Source of the DNA: Gamarada debralockiae
Lineage: Eukaryota; Ascomycota; Leotiomycetes; Helotiales; Hyphodiscaceae
Assembly: GCA_002803225.1 (NCBI GenBank)
Contig: NXFV01000168.1
Coordinates: 91,029 to 155,028, forward strand
Direction of reading: 5' to 3'
DNA length: 64,000 bases
The notes beneath the pieces are model-generated. The model saw only the letters and a list, made by a program, of their open reading frames with translations. It was not told the origin of the DNA and made no database searches. A program made the translations under genes and the position numbers. Shown one piece after another: positions 24,563 to 36,535 of the stretch (position 1 is the first letter of the stretch; every line of letters begins with the position of its first letter).

Positions 24563-25724
24563 AATTCAGCGGAATTCTTTAGCTGAAAAGAGGGGTTTCG
24601 ATGGAGGGCTCAGAGGAAAAATGTATCCGGTCAAACTACAAGCGTGCTGCAGAACCCTTCCGCGTACAGAATCTAGGCGAGGTATCCCAGTTGTTATCCA
24701 TGGGTTGAAGACCACGTGCAAGTGGACGCAGCCGTGCCGCATGCACTGTCAAGGATTGTGCTTCTTGGCGGGTGAGAAATGTTCCGTGCCCGAAGAACTA
24801 TTTGCACACCGACTGTCATCGAAGTACCCAGATATTCTACAAGGTGTGGAAGGCAATTTCGGCGAGCTCTCATCTCAATTTCTCTTGAGATTGAGATTGA
24901 ACGAATACCTCCCGAGTCCGTTTTGAAACTATATGAGACTTCAAATCTTCACTCGTCCACATCTCGCCCGCAGGATCCCTTGTCCAGGCTGCGCGGCCCG
25001 ACCCGAGGCAACGGATCTCTCAACGTCTCGCAATATTAATTTAATCTCTCAGGCCTTCATCTGTTAGATATTAGATCTGTTGGATTTAGTATTTCTCGTG
25101 ATATAATAGGCCAAAGCTAGACCTCTCTTCTCGACTCCTGATCGTCGATTTCCACGTTAAATCCAACTTCAAAGGCCTCAGGGTCATTGTTTGGCAGTGT
25201 CCTTTGGTTGGAGTTTCGCGGTGAATTAAAGGATGTTATCCTTTGGGTCAGATATTAGATTTGTCTTCGTTGTCTTTGAGTACAATAGTGCATGCTACCA
25301 GGCAACGGAGTCCCTTCGCCGATTTGGTTAAAGGGCCCCAAGAATACAGGACTAAGCATTGATCCCCGCCTGTGTGAAGCTTCTTGTGGTATTGAAGATT
25401 GGAAGATTATTCAAGGAGTGTCAGGTTGTGATTGGAGGTTGCTCAAAGTAGACTCAAATCTTCAAAAGGAGCACTTTGTCTGCAGAAACGTATTGGATCT
25501 TCGATAATTTGGTGGCAGTCCGTATGTCTCTAAGTGCAATTAAAGATTGAGATATCAACAAAACACCGGCCTGTCTTCACCTGATGTTCATAGTGAAGCA
25601 CACTTTAGACCCAATACTGTTCTATACATTGCTCCCATTAGCGATCCATAGTCTTACAACAACAATTGACACAAGCCGAAGTGCCAAAGCTCAATAACTC
25701 CGTCTCAATCTGTTCTCCTACTTC
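24563..25724. other. 1.2-kb spacer upstream of the aldo-keto reductase
   Basis: Promoter side of the reductase and 3' side of the DUF202 gene. Nothing coding is recognisable in any frame. The AATTTAATC... stretch near 25035-25110 is AT-rich. Confidence 0.45.
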
Positions 25725-26132
25725 CTAATCCTTGACAGCCTTCTCCGAATTAACAACCAGCCATCCCCCACCCACCGCAATGCCCGCCGATGTGACAGCA
25801 ACCAACGCAATACCCGCGATATTCGGTCTGAACAGTCCCCTCTGAAGCAATCTCATGCTAACAAAATATCTCGTCGTTCCATAACTCAAACATCCTGCAC
25901 CGCTACCAACAAGCACCGCCGATGGAATCTTCAGATCACTATGATCGTGTTTGAGTACTGGAGAGAGGGCTTCAAGAGCGTCAAGTTTGGCGAGAGCTAC
26001 GCCGAGAGCAACGAAACCGAGGCCAGTCCGAGTCCAGGACAAGAAGGTGCGTTCGTTGGCTAGATGATCACGTGCTACTGACCCAGTGTTGGCGATGGGC
26101 TTTGCGGAGAGGAGGTTGAAGAGTCGGGACAT
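25725..26132 (-). CDS. DUF202 (YidH-like) small membrane protein
   Basis: 135-aa single-exon protein. The DUF202 signature RDHLANERTFLSWTRTGLGF lies near residues 21-40, followed by two further hydrophobic segments (SAVLVGSGAGCLSYGTTRYF and IALVAVTSAGIAVGGGWLVV), giving a three-helix layout. In fungi this domain also occurs in vacuolar transporter chaperone subunits, but here it stands alone and no biochemical role can be assigned. It is divergent from the GNAT gene. Confidence 0.9.
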   Translation of the reverse strand: MSRLFNLLSAKPIANTGSVARDHLANERTFLSWTRTGLGFVALGVALAKLDALEALSPVLKHDHSDLKIPSAVLVGSGAGCLSYGTTRYFVSMRLLQRGLFRPNIAGIALVAVTSAGIAVGGGWLVVNSEKAVKD

Positions 26133-26737
26133 GGTCTATGTAGAAGGAGGTTTACGTGGAGGCGTAAATACTACTAGGGGAAGTTAGAAACGTTCGGCAG
26201 TGGGAATAAGGGTCAACTTACCAGTCTTCCAGCTTTTGCCGGTTCCCGGTCTACGTCACCGCTTCTAAGATCCACAGAGACTGGCCGAGACAGCTGAGTG
26301 TTAAGGCGTCGAAGGCATCGAGAAAAAGGCGATTCTTCAACGGGATGTGGAACTGGAAGTGCCTTTCTGGCTGTTGTTGATGTTGGAAAGGGAAGCAAAT
26401 CCAGCCAATCTGAGAGATACGGTTATCATCACGTGTGTACTTCACGTGATTCATACTGCACTGCACATTTATTTGAAGTTGGGCTTTCAGCGATTGCTAA
26501 CTTGATGTAAGATTTTATTTACTTCACAATCTTACAAAGCGGTTTTGTTGATTCAGGGGTAGTCAAGAAACCGCTGAAAAGAAGTCGTATATCTTCAATT
26601 TTCGTCCTCGTTCGTCACAACCAAATTTATATATTCACAATTCTTCGCTAATCTCTTTGAGCCTTAAAATCAAGTCGATCTTCTCAATCTAAATCCCGAA
26701 GTTTCAAATACTTCACAGGTCCACGGCTTTGTCAAAA
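26133..26737. promoter_or_regulatory. Divergent promoter DUF202 / GNAT
   Basis: 605-nt head-to-head spacer. It contains the palindromic CACGTG E-box-like core in ACTTCACGTGATTC (near 26440-26455) and another ATCACGTG just upstream at about 26430. Both are possible basic-helix-loop-helix sites by motif only. AT-rich stretches precede the GNAT start. Confidence 0.4.
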
Positions 26738-27304
26738 ATGGTCGATCGAGCATCTCCAAAATTCTACATCAAATCCGCAAGCACATCTCAAGACCTGGAG
26801 TACACGAAAGAACTATTTACCGCCTACGCAAACTCCCTCCCAATTGACCTCACATTCCAAAACTTCGCCGCCGAGCTTTCTTCCCTACCCGGTCTGTATG
26901 CTCCTCCAACCGGAGCAATGTTCCTGGCTTTCCTCGCACCCACTTCAACATCCTCAAACCCACCGAGCCTATCCAATCTCACTCCCGCCTCAAATCTAGA
27001 AGAACCAATAGGAGTCATAGCCCTCAGACCTCTTCCTAACACCCCGCCAGAATCTAAAATCTGTGAGATGAAGCGTCTCTACCTCTCCCCTGCGTCCCGT
27101 GGTCTTGGAATAGGCAAGAAGTTAGTGGAGGAAGTGATCCAGGAGGCGAAGAGGTTGGGGTATGAGGAGATGAGGTTAGACACGTTACCGAGTATGGTTG
27201 GTGCGAGGGCTTTATATAAGGGTGTAGGGTTTGTGGAGGTGCAGAAGTATTATGATACGCCCATTGAGGGAACCATGTTTTTGAGTCTGGATCTGAGGGG
27301 ATAG
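26738..27304 (+). CDS. GNAT-family N-acetyltransferase
   Basis: 188-aa acetyl-CoA-dependent acetyltransferase in a single exon. I chose the first ATG (MVDRASPKF). Core GNAT elements are IGVIALRPL (beta 4), CEMKRLYLSP, and motif A with the acetyl-CoA pyrophosphate loop RGLGIGKKLVEEV, then GYEEMRLDTLP and ALYKGVGFVE (motif B). It resembles the single-domain microbial acetyltransferases of small molecules or protein N-termini. The substrate is unknown. Confidence 0.9.
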   Translation: MVDRASPKFYIKSASTSQDLEYTKELFTAYANSLPIDLTFQNFAAELSSLPGLYAPPTGAMFLAFLAPTSTSSNPPSLSNLTPASNLEEPIGVIALRPLPNTPPESKICEMKRLYLSPASRGLGIGKKLVEEVIQEAKRLGYEEMRLDTLPSMVGARALYKGVGFVEVQKYYDTPIEGTMFLSLDLRG

Positions 27305-27480
27305 GGGTTGAAGGGGTTGAAGGGGTTGGGGGATCATGGGGTGTGGTGGCATGACTGGGATTTATGTTTGGGGTTTTGGGGGTGGAAGGAAGATGGAGGA
27401 GCATGGCTGTGAGAAATGGAATGAGAGCTCCTGCCAGAGTTTGTGGCTGGACAAGACGAAAAGCACGAAAGGGTCACGAT

Positions 27481-27706
27481 TAAAACCCACCCAGTGTGAG
27501 TACTAGTGAGGTGTCGAAATTTAGCCTTACTTTCAACTCTGATAACTGCACTATTTCGAGCATTATTTGTATAATAATATTGAAAAAAAATAAAAAAATA
27601 AAAAAATAAAAAAAATAAAATTTTCCAATGAGAATGCGTGTGAAATAATAAGCTATGTGCCAACTCATACCCGGTGTGGTAAGCGGCTCACACCGGGTGG
27701 GTTTTA
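27481..27706. mobile_element. 222-bp MITE with TA target duplication (Tc1/mariner type)
   Basis: Terminal inverted repeats at 27483-27500 (AAACCCACCCAGTGTGAG) and 27687-27704 match as reverse complements at 17 of 18 positions. Each end is flanked by the dinucleotide TA (27481-27482, 27705-27706), the target duplication typical of Tc1/mariner. The interior is AT-rich and non-coding. A second, subterminal perfect inverted repeat (ACCCGGTGTG at 27669-27678, its complement at 27689-27698) overlaps the right end. It sits in the convergent spacer between GNAT and HUL5. Confidence 0.8.
27582..27620. repeat. Poly(A/T) low-complexity tract inside the MITE
   Basis: Runs of seven or eight A separated by single T over about 40 bp. 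It lies in the middle of the inverted-repeat element. Confidence 0.85.
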
Positions 27707-28024
27707 GGCACAAAGGCATGTCAATAGATTTCTTGACTTTGCAAGCTGGGCCAAGCAGAAATGGGTGCCTTGATAGAAAGGGAAGGCGTTGAGCAGAGGT
27801 TCCGGGATCAATGACCACATTGAATGTTTAATACGTTTACATACTTACCATATGATATCGAGACGCAAAATAGGGTCCGTCGCAGACAACAGTTCGTTTC
27901 GATGCTAATGAATCGTTCTATCTATGTACAGTCATGTATTTCCATCATGCGCACATCGCTCATGCTCACGCCCCCTAACTCCATTGAATGCACTTATGCC
28001 ATGCTCCATCTCTAACTTATCTAG

Positions 28025-31000
28025 TTAACTAAGATCGAATCCAGCCCCCGAGTTCACCGCATACAGCAACTTCGACCTCAATGTACTGGCTGTCGAGTAC
28101 TTCGGCAGCTTCAGCAAGTTCACGCAGGTGCTAGTGCTCGGCAGGCGCTCCTCGTCGCTCCCAGCGTCTCGGATACTGAATCGAGGGTTGAGTTGCGAGA
28201 AGCCCAACAGAGGCGCACGAGGAGTCGAAGTGACGTATTTGAGAACCTTCCGACGGTCGGAGTCGTCGAGTTCTTTCATCACTTTCCAGAATAGTTGGAT
28301 CGTGGGGTGCTCGAGGCCGTCGTCGCCGATCTGGTAGATGCCACCGTAGGCGGTATTCGCGCGCAGGTCTTCAACGTCGATCTCGGAGGAGTCGCCCCCG
28401 ATGAGAGTTTGGAGTTCAGACTGGTTGAACATGGAAAGCCAAGATGGCTTGATGATTTCACCGAGACCTCGGAGGAAGGCTTGTGTTTGTTGGTATGGTT
28501 GTAGCTGTAGACGATGTCGGGCGACGTAGGACACATAAAGTGGTCGGTTCTCATTGGTGACTGGAATATTGGACCCATTCGGCATGAGTTCACGAGTGAC
28601 CGTTTGTGTCGGCGCGCCCGGCGGGGATATAGTATCCTCGATGGTGAAATCGAGAGAGAAATCCTCCACATTGCCAGGGTAGTTCTTGAGTTTCAATAGA
28701 CCTTGGTACAAGGTTTCATCAAGATCGCGGAGGTCGTTGATATTGGCACGGTAGCCTCCTTCTGAACCAACAGCTCCTGAAGCTGCCCACTTCAACAGAA
28801 AGAAGCCAGCAAATCCAATATCAACGAGAATTCCTTCATACAAGCACTTGCCAACTATACGCCCGAGAAATTCGTACTGTCGCAATAAGTCTGTGATGTT
28901 CTCTCTCCACTCTGCATTTTGTTTTGTCAGACCAGCCTGTCTCATCAACCCTTGTCGCTCGTCAATGGCGGCTGGATTAGGGTAAAGTAGGTTCTGATCG
29001 TTTGTAACGAATAGATTGGGTCCGTCTTCAGAGCGGAATGCTTCGTTGGTGACGCTGGTAAGGAACTCCTTGGTGACACCACCACCATCAATACCAGCCT
29101 CCACTGTGTCGAATTTGTCCACGAATGTGATCTGGATAGGTTCCTTGAGACCTTCTCCAAGATCATAGAATTGCTCGTAGGCGTCCTCGAATACTTGATC
29201 TCGTCGAATTTTGGCATGATGCCTGCCTAGAGCTTCCCGTCCCAATCTGTGGTTGGGTCCATGTTGCACCATCGCGTTCTGAACCATCGACATCCGCCAG
29301 ATATCAGGATCCACATTTCCACCTCGTCTTCGAGTTTGATCCAGCAAGACGAACTGTCGGAAGATCTGTACGCGGGTTTCGAAGGGGATGGCAAACGGCA
29401 TGTTTTGTAGGATCTCAAGTCTAGGACCAACAGCAGCAAGAACCTTCTTACGAGCTGCTCTTTGCTGTTGTCTCCGCAAACTTTCGAGTTGCTGTGCACG
29501 GCGAGGTCTGGCCATACCAACAAGAGTCAAGTCATCTCTGATCTCCATGTCCATATCCTCATCAACTTCGCCATCCTCTCCTTCCTCTCTGACTTCATGC
29601 TGCCTCTCTTCTTCCATGACGACAGCAGGAATAAATCCTTCCATATCGAACCGTGAAGTCATGAGCCAGTGGTCCTTTGGAAGGAATCGTCGCCGAGAAT
29701 CTCGCTCATAGAGCATACGCATCACCCCTCTAACTATAGTTCTCACATAGTTGAACGTCATTCCAGCGATTCCGGCAAATGGCCGGGGTGCTGTCTCTTT
29801 TCTCGCAACTGTGGTGTCGTGGGTTTGGAATCTCAAAGAAGTGGTATTTGTTCCAAAGTAAGTACCAAGACCACCTTCAATACTGTGATTATCATCATCA
29901 GATAGCTCACTAGCGTTGTAGTACGTCGTGAAGGCAAGGTTCTTCAAGAACAGTGTAAGAAGCTTCACATCCTCGATTGGAAGAGCACTCTCGCGAATGC
30001 GAGACACTGGACCACTTTGCTGGCCAAAGCTCGGATTGCTAGCGCTCAGAAACTCCTCATCATCGGTAAATCTGAGCACAAAGGTGTAGAGTTCGAGGAA
30101 CAGTAGTATCGTTCGCCACTCTCGATCTCTGGCAATGTCGCTCATCGAAATTGATGTTGATTGTCGAGTCTGAAGTCGAAGAATCGATAACGCAGCTTTT
30201 GAGTCATCTCTTATAGCAGAAAATGTATTGGTCAAGCTCATAGCTTGCCAGAAGAATTTCAATGCGGGAACTTGGACTCCGGAAGCGGTAGTCATAGATC
30301 CAAGATATAACCACATGCGAATTTCGTCGCTTCGCCGGGGGAATATCCTCAGGAGAGTCAATGCATAGCTCGCAAGCAGACTCGCATCTTCCTCTCCAGC
30401 TGCAGAAGCTTTGGCATAATCGATATTGAACTTGGCAAGCAAGCCTGTGATACTGGCTTTATTGACCAAAGAGAAGAGCTCATCTTTTATGGGGGAAGGC
30501 AGTGGTGGGACGGCACTTCCTTGAGATGAATCACTGTTGGCAGATTCTTCCACAACTTCTAGGTCTGTGGAATCAATCCGGCCTACAATGTCTCCTGAGC
30601 AGCTTGACAGCTGTAATGATAAAGCTCTCAAGAATTCTGGTTCTTGGCTACTTCGCTGTTGCAGGCGATGTAGTGCAATGAAATGAGCAAGAAGCCATAA
30701 TCGGCCACTGGGCTGGATTTGCTCGGCTGACCTCGAGGAGAACTCTCGGACTAAAGCAGTCGAAAGACGACCAACATTAACAAGTGGTGCTAGTTCATTC
30801 AGGCCGCGTAACAGAGTTCCTAAGTCGGGAGTGGTCAAGAATTGTGATGCAAAAGCGGCATATGCGTTGAGCACTAAGTCATCTGCAGTAGGTCAATTAC
30901 TTATTCAAACATAAAGTATCGACCACGAGGACTCCTTACCTTTTTGATCCAACTCAATATGTTCTGTAAGGGGGGCTCTAATCGCAGTCAATATGAGGCC

Positions 31001-31716
31001 CTTATCCAACTTTCCTGATCTATTCTTGACGAAGAGATGGGAAATGTAGCAATAATATTGTCGAGATATCCGGGGAAAGACATCGGGACGACGCACGATT
31101 GTCGCTATGAGGAGTCGTAGTAGCGTATTTTGGCACTCTGGAAGGGAACTGTATATCTCGTTAGCTTGATCTGCCAGATGAGGATTGGAAAAAAGAAGTG
31201 AGAAGACAGAAATGGTGGAGCGGTTATGACGTACACTTGCAGGGCTTCGAGAGTGATGTTTGCCAGTCGAGCAATCTGAGGCTGGATATCTTGACGGCCC
31301 AAAAAAGACTCGTAGCGCACAGAATCAATCCGTTGACTTAAATTTTTCATCCTCTCCAAATCATCGTGTCTCCGCGTACTGAAAAATGCCACGAGGAGCC
31401 GTAACTGCTCTGCCAAAGCAGTCCCAGACTCGGAACCTACTTGTCCAGCTTCTGCCTTATCCCAGACATTCCGCCGCGAATCTGCCAAATGCCTTCTTAC
31501 TTTGTGACCTCTCCATGTTCTTTGTATTCGTTTGGTGGCGTTCAACTTCTCCCGTTCTTGTTGTCGTTGCTGCCTCTCCTGCTGTGCATTTGCGACAGTC
31601 TGCTGGGTGCCCGAAGCTGCTGGAGTCCAGGAACTTGCGGCAAATGGATTTAGATTTTGGCCAGAGAGGTTAACTTGTCGTGGACGACGCGAAGTGCCGC
31701 TGAAAGTTTGAAACAT
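28025..31716 (-). CDS. HUL5: HECT-type E3 ubiquitin ligase Hul5
   Basis: Proteasome-associated E3/E4 ligase that elongates ubiquitin chains. About 1182 aa. Exons: 31716-31235, 31148-30940, 30882-28025. The introns are 86 and 57 nt. Near residues 55-75 is an IQ-like motif (KRIQRTWRGHKVRR) preceded by a Gln/Arg-rich helix. The C-terminal HECT domain (roughly the last 350 residues) has ITFVDKFDTVEAGIDGGGVTK, LFVTNDQNLLYPNP and FLGRIVGKCLYEGILVD. The catalytic cysteine is in STSTCVNLLKLPKYS, about 32 residues from the end. An acidic insertion (EEGEDGEVDEDMDMEI) precedes HECT. Architecture and length fit fungal Hul5 and metazoan UBE3B/C. Confidence 0.93.
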
Positions 31717-32613
31717 TTCGAAGAATAGTAGGTCTGGTCACCGCCGTCTTCGACTTTGATTTATCTTCGAAGAAACATGCCTACGCAGCCGAAACAAGAG
31801 AGTTCCGGTGAACCGATTTCTTGCTATTCGTTCCAGGGATTTCGCGGAGAGGGTGAGTGGTGAGAGAGCTTCGATGAGTTTCTGTGCCGCTGGCAGCCTG
31901 GTTCTGGTATATCTCGGATTACCGTGGGTGCTTAACATTTGGTGGTGGCCAGCCTTCCGTAGTCATATTCGCCGCCGGCCCGCTTATTGAGACCTTTACG
32001 TCGAGGTGCTGCCTCATGGCTGCCTTAGCCTCGTGACCCTAGTCCTCTTTGGACGAGGCACCTAAGAAAAATTCACGAAAGGGAAGCCGTAATTTGGTCT
32101 GTGGTCGCGAGAGCCTCCGTCTGATTTTGATTCCTTCTTCCTCCAACCCCCAACTCGATATCATAAACATCTTGATTACGGACAAAGTACGATCGCCGTG
32201 CTTTTTTCGTTCTTCTTCGCCTTCTTCCTTCCAGAAAACCCTTCTCTCTACGAGAAACCAAAAAAACTTGAAAATCCCAATAAAAACCCGCACACGTCGC
32301 GATCGATATTACTCCTCGACCGCCTCTCGACCTCACCTTCCCCCCAAACCCTTTCACCATCTCTGTCTTGTGCCACAACCCCCCGACAATCTTCGCACAT
32401 CTTCTCACCTTCAGTCCTGTACAGATTCTTTCGCAGAACATACTGACTGATCTCTACACCTCCACTTCAAGGACATCTCGCAGTATCAGGTACGATAATA
32501 TAATTTCTCTCTTCCCACACGATGGCGAATTGCTTCTCGCACATTCACCCCATAATTGTATTTGACGCGCGCACAACGCTAACATCCTATCTGCAGAACC
32601 ATATTTACCCAAG
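31717..32613. promoter_or_regulatory. Divergent promoter HUL5 / PAB1 with PAB1 5' UTR intron
   Basis: 897 nt head-to-head. The PAB1 side is pyrimidine-rich (32100-32460). It contains an A-rich stretch at about 32258-32290 and an apparent 5' UTR intron at 32490-32596 (GTACGA...CTGCAG). The only upstream ATG between about 32160 and the start codon (near 32521) lies inside that intron, which supports its removal. Confidence 0.6.
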
Positions 32614-34996
32614 ATGTCTGCCGCAACCGTTGACCAGTTGTCTGCTGATTTCAGTAACACCTCTCTGAATGGCGAGGCAAACAGCGCTCCAGCCATCAAT
32701 ACCGATGTCTCCAACGTGAGCTCCGAGGATCCTGATACCGCTGGACCTACCCCCTCCTCTGCTGCTCCCCACCCACAAGCCTCCGCCTCGCTCTACGTTG
32801 GTGAGCTCGATCCCTCAGTCACTGAGGCCATGCTCTTCGAGCTCTTCTCCCAGATTGGCTCCGTCGCTTCCATCCGTGTCTGCCGTGATGCAGTCACTCG
32901 TCGCTCCCTTGGATATGCCTACGTCAACTACAACACCACCATGGATGGCGAGAAGGCTTTGGAGGAGCTCAACTACACTCTCATTAAGGGCCGCCCCTGC
33001 CGTATTATGTGGTCGCAGCGTGATCCCGCTTTACGCAAGACTGGTCAAGGCAACGTTTTCATCAAGAACTTGGATGTTGCCATTGACAATAAGGCTCTTC
33101 ACGACACTTTCGCTGCTTTCGGTAACATTTTGAGTTGCAAGGTCGCCCAAGATGAGTCCGGAGCTTCAAAGGGTTACGGATTCGTTCACTACGAGACTGA
33201 CGAGGCTGCCGCCCAGGCTATCAAGCACGTCAACGGCATGTTGTTGAACGAGAAGAAGGTCTTTGTCGGACACCACATCCCCAAGAAGGACCGCCAGAGC
33301 AAGTTTGAGGAGATGAAGGCCAACTTCACCAACATCTACGTCAAGAATATCCCAGTTGAGGTCACTGACGAGGAGTTCCGTGAGTTGTTCGAGAAGTATG
33401 GCGATGTTACATCCGCATCCCTCGCTCGCGACCAGGAGACCGGCAAGAGCCGTGGTTTTGGATTCGTCAACTTCATCAACCATGAGCACGCTGCTACAGC
33501 TGTCGAGGAGCTCAACGGAAAGGACTTCAAGGGTCAGGATCTCTACGTTGGCCGTGCCCAGAAGAAGCATGAGCGTGAGGAGGAATTGCGCAAGTCTTAT
33601 GAAGCTGCTCGCATTGAGAAGGCGTCCAAGTACCAGGGTGTTAATCTCTACGTGAAGAACCTCGAAGACGATGTTGATGATGAGAAGTTGCGTGAGCTCT
33701 TTGCTCCTTTCGGTGCCATCACTTCTGCCAAGGTCATGCGCGATTCCGCTACTGAGACTACAGAGACCGAGGAGAAGGAACAGAAGGACGAGGAGAAGAA
33801 CAAGGAGACCAAGAAGGAGGGCGAGACAGAGGAGGAAGAGTCAGCCGAAAAGAAAACTGCCAAGTCCGAGAAGCGTTCATTGGGCAAGAGCAAGGGCTTC
33901 GGATTTGTTTGCTTCAACAACCCTGATGAGGCCACCAAGGCTGTTGCTGAGATGAATCAACGCATGGTCAACGGCAAGCCTCTCTACGTTGCTCTCGCCC
34001 AACGCAAGGATGTTCGCAAGAGCCAGTTGGAGGCTAGCATTCAAGCTCGAAACCAAATCCGCATGCAACAAGCTGCAGCCGCTGCAGGTATGCCACAACA
34101 ATACATGCCAAACCCCATGTTCTATCCTCCTGGACAACAACCTGGCTTCATCCCACCCGCTGGTGGACGAGGAATGGCATTCCCACCTCAAGCTGGCATG
34201 GTTCCTGGTGCTCAAGCTGGTCGCCCTGGCCAGTTCCCCGGCGGATTTCCTCCTCAGCAAGGTGGTCGGGGGGCGCCAGGTCCTCAACAACTCCCTCCCA
34301 ACATGTACGGCATTCCAGGCCAATTCCCACCTGGAGCTCCATATGGCCAACAGGCCAACCCACAATTCCTTGCTGCCATGCAGCAAGCTCAGCAGGCTGC
34401 TGCTCTTGCCGGCGGCCGTGGTGGACCTGGTGCTCGTGGACCCATACAAGGTATGCCAGGTATGCCTCCCAACATGGCAGCTCTCGGTCAACAAGGAATG
34501 CCTGGTTTCCCTCAAGGTGCTAGACAAGGCGGCATCGCTGGTCGTGGTGCCCAAGCTGGTGGTCGTCCTCAATTCCCTGGCGGTTTCCCTCCTCAACAAG
34601 CTGGTCGTGGTATACCTCCTCAGGTACCCGGCATGCCTCAAGGTGGTGAAGCTGGTGGAATGTTGCAGTCTCAACTCGCCTCGGTTCCTCCCCAACAACA
34701 AAAGCAACTCCTTGGAGAGGCTCTCTTCCCCAAGATCCAAGTCATGCAACCCGAATTGGCAGGCAAGATCACTGGTATGCTTTTGGAGATGGATAACTCT
34801 GAGTTGGTCAATCTGTAAGTTTCACCATCCCATTCAAAAACTTCAGTTTTACTGACAATTTCATAGGATTGAGGATGAGTCTGCTCTTCGCGCCAAGGTC
34901 GATGAGGCTCTCACTGTCTATGACGAGTACGTAAAGACCAAGGGCGGCGACGAGGAAGGCGAATCGAAGGACGACAAGAGCGAAGAGAAGGCTTAA
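32614..34996 (+). CDS. PAB1: Polyadenylate-binding protein Pab1
   Basis: Cytoplasmic poly(A)-binding protein, 776 aa. Exons: 32614-34814 and 34867-34996 (52-nt intron). There are four RRMs: RRM1 (LYVGEL...LGYAYVNY, from about residue 59), RRM2 (VFIKNL...KGYGFVHY), RRM3 (IYVKNI...RGFGFVNF) and RRM4 (LYVKNL...KGFGFVCF). RRM4 is split by an acidic/Lys insertion of about 50 residues (about 378-428) between its RNP motifs. A Pro/Gly/Gln-rich linker follows, then the C-terminal MLLE peptide-binding domain ([14 protein letters not shown]...[13 protein letters not shown]), whose last helix is encoded by exon 2. Codon use is strongly C-ending, as expected for high expression. Confidence 0.97.
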
Positions 34997-36535
34997 TTGC
35001 CCACTCTCTTCAACACCGCATATCCCACACATACTCTCATCATACCCCCTTAATGACTCCCCTTCACCATACACACATTTTCACGTATTGTCAATCAGGC
35101 AGCCAGCTGGCTCGGGTCGGGAAAAGTTTTTGCGTACTTGCTTGTTCTGTTTGTGGGTGGCAGGAACGAATATTTCGATTTTCGGCTGGAGATGGGAGAC
35201 TCCTTTTTCCTTTGTGCAGATGTACTCATAGACTTGGGTGTTGTGCCTTGGCCTTGCATGGCTTTTTCGCGAGGCAGCCTTCGTGGCGCACTTTCAGACA
35301 CAATACCTCCTTTTTCTACGATGGCCGTTTATTTGCTTGGCTTCTGGCTGGATTTGGGCGAGAAACTTGCTTAATTACTTTGGTATTTAGGTAGTTACTA
35401 GGCTGGATCGTTGCTGGGGGCTTTGTGAGTTAGACTTGAGAGGAGGGAAATACAAAAACATTGCAAACTATCATCCATGGTTCCATTGCTTGCGAGAAAG
35501 GCCAATTTGCAAAATTGGCCCATAAGACCAGGATCAGGATCGTCGTACGATGTCTCGTCTACCTTGAATTGAATATCATTAGCGTGTGCATGCGGTATGC
35601 TGCTCGCTATCCAGCAGCCACATTCAAGGAATTCGACCCCAGTGGTCAGTATGGCGTCGTCACCGGCAGGTCTCGCTTCAATTACCAAACATAGGACACT
35701 GAACACTTGGAGGACAGTCTCCGAGATTAATTGCTACTAACTATACACGAGACCTCCTAGACAAAGTCACAATTAGTATCAGATAGAACTGAAGTAGAAA
35801 TTTGTAGAGGCTCTCAGGAGATTATGGCGGAAGCAAAGGAAGCGAATTCATGTGATTTATAGATTAGTGCCCTTTAGGCTTAGCCGGGCGGAATAGGCTT
35901 TCATTCATCCATTCATTCTTAATGAATTTATCCCTGCATGCTGCTGATGATACACAGTACCGTACTCCATGTTGGCAGGATTATCTCATCTGACGACTTG
36001 CAAGGAGTAATGATCGTCAGATTTACATAACGAGCCCTGGTAGTTGTGGCTTCCAGGACAAGCCGTTATCATTCCCATTGGTCCCATTGGCAAGGGATTG
36101 ACATTGTGGCTGACGCATAACACACCCATAACCCAATATCCGTGATGTTAAACATCGGCGTAGCTCAGTAGCTACCAGCTTCCTGGAGTTGGATTTATCC
36201 GCAATTTTAAGCAGCGGCGCATTGGCGGAACTCCCTCCTGAGTCACTGAAGTCAGATGTTATTTTGGATTTGCTGGGGCAACTAGCAGCGCCAGCCAATG
36301 GGAGTGGAGGAGTTGAAGCATCAATTGGTGGGGCCACAAATATTTGTCCTCAAGACAAAGTAGCAGTGTTACCATCAAGTGTATAAAGACCAGCGAATGC
36401 CTCCATATTAAAGATCTTAAACTACATCACTCACCATCATATCGACTTCATCTCATTACTTTACCGCAATCTACAGTTGCCAATAACACACTTACTCCTC
36501 GCTCTACAATTTCAATATCCTCTAAACAAGTCATC
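34997..36535. other. PAB1 3' region and gene-poor spacer
   Basis: 1.5 kb. The first part is the PAB1 3' UTR. From about 35740 the sequence becomes AT-rich. No frame shows a family motif. The final 150 nt, C/A-rich with CACTCACC and TCTAAACAAG, look like the 5' UTR of the secreted-protein gene. Confidence 0.5.

Noticed and set aside
27669..27698. Perfect 10-bp inverted repeat taken first as a transcription terminator hairpin
   Set aside because: It lies at the inside of the right end of the 222-bp inverted-repeat element and is better explained as part of that MITE.
33877..34749. Minus-strand frame of 290 codons and a plus-strand shifted frame of 288 codons
   Set aside because: Both lie over the PAB1 Pro/Gly/Gln-rich linker and C-terminus and are shadows of that strongly biased coding sequence.
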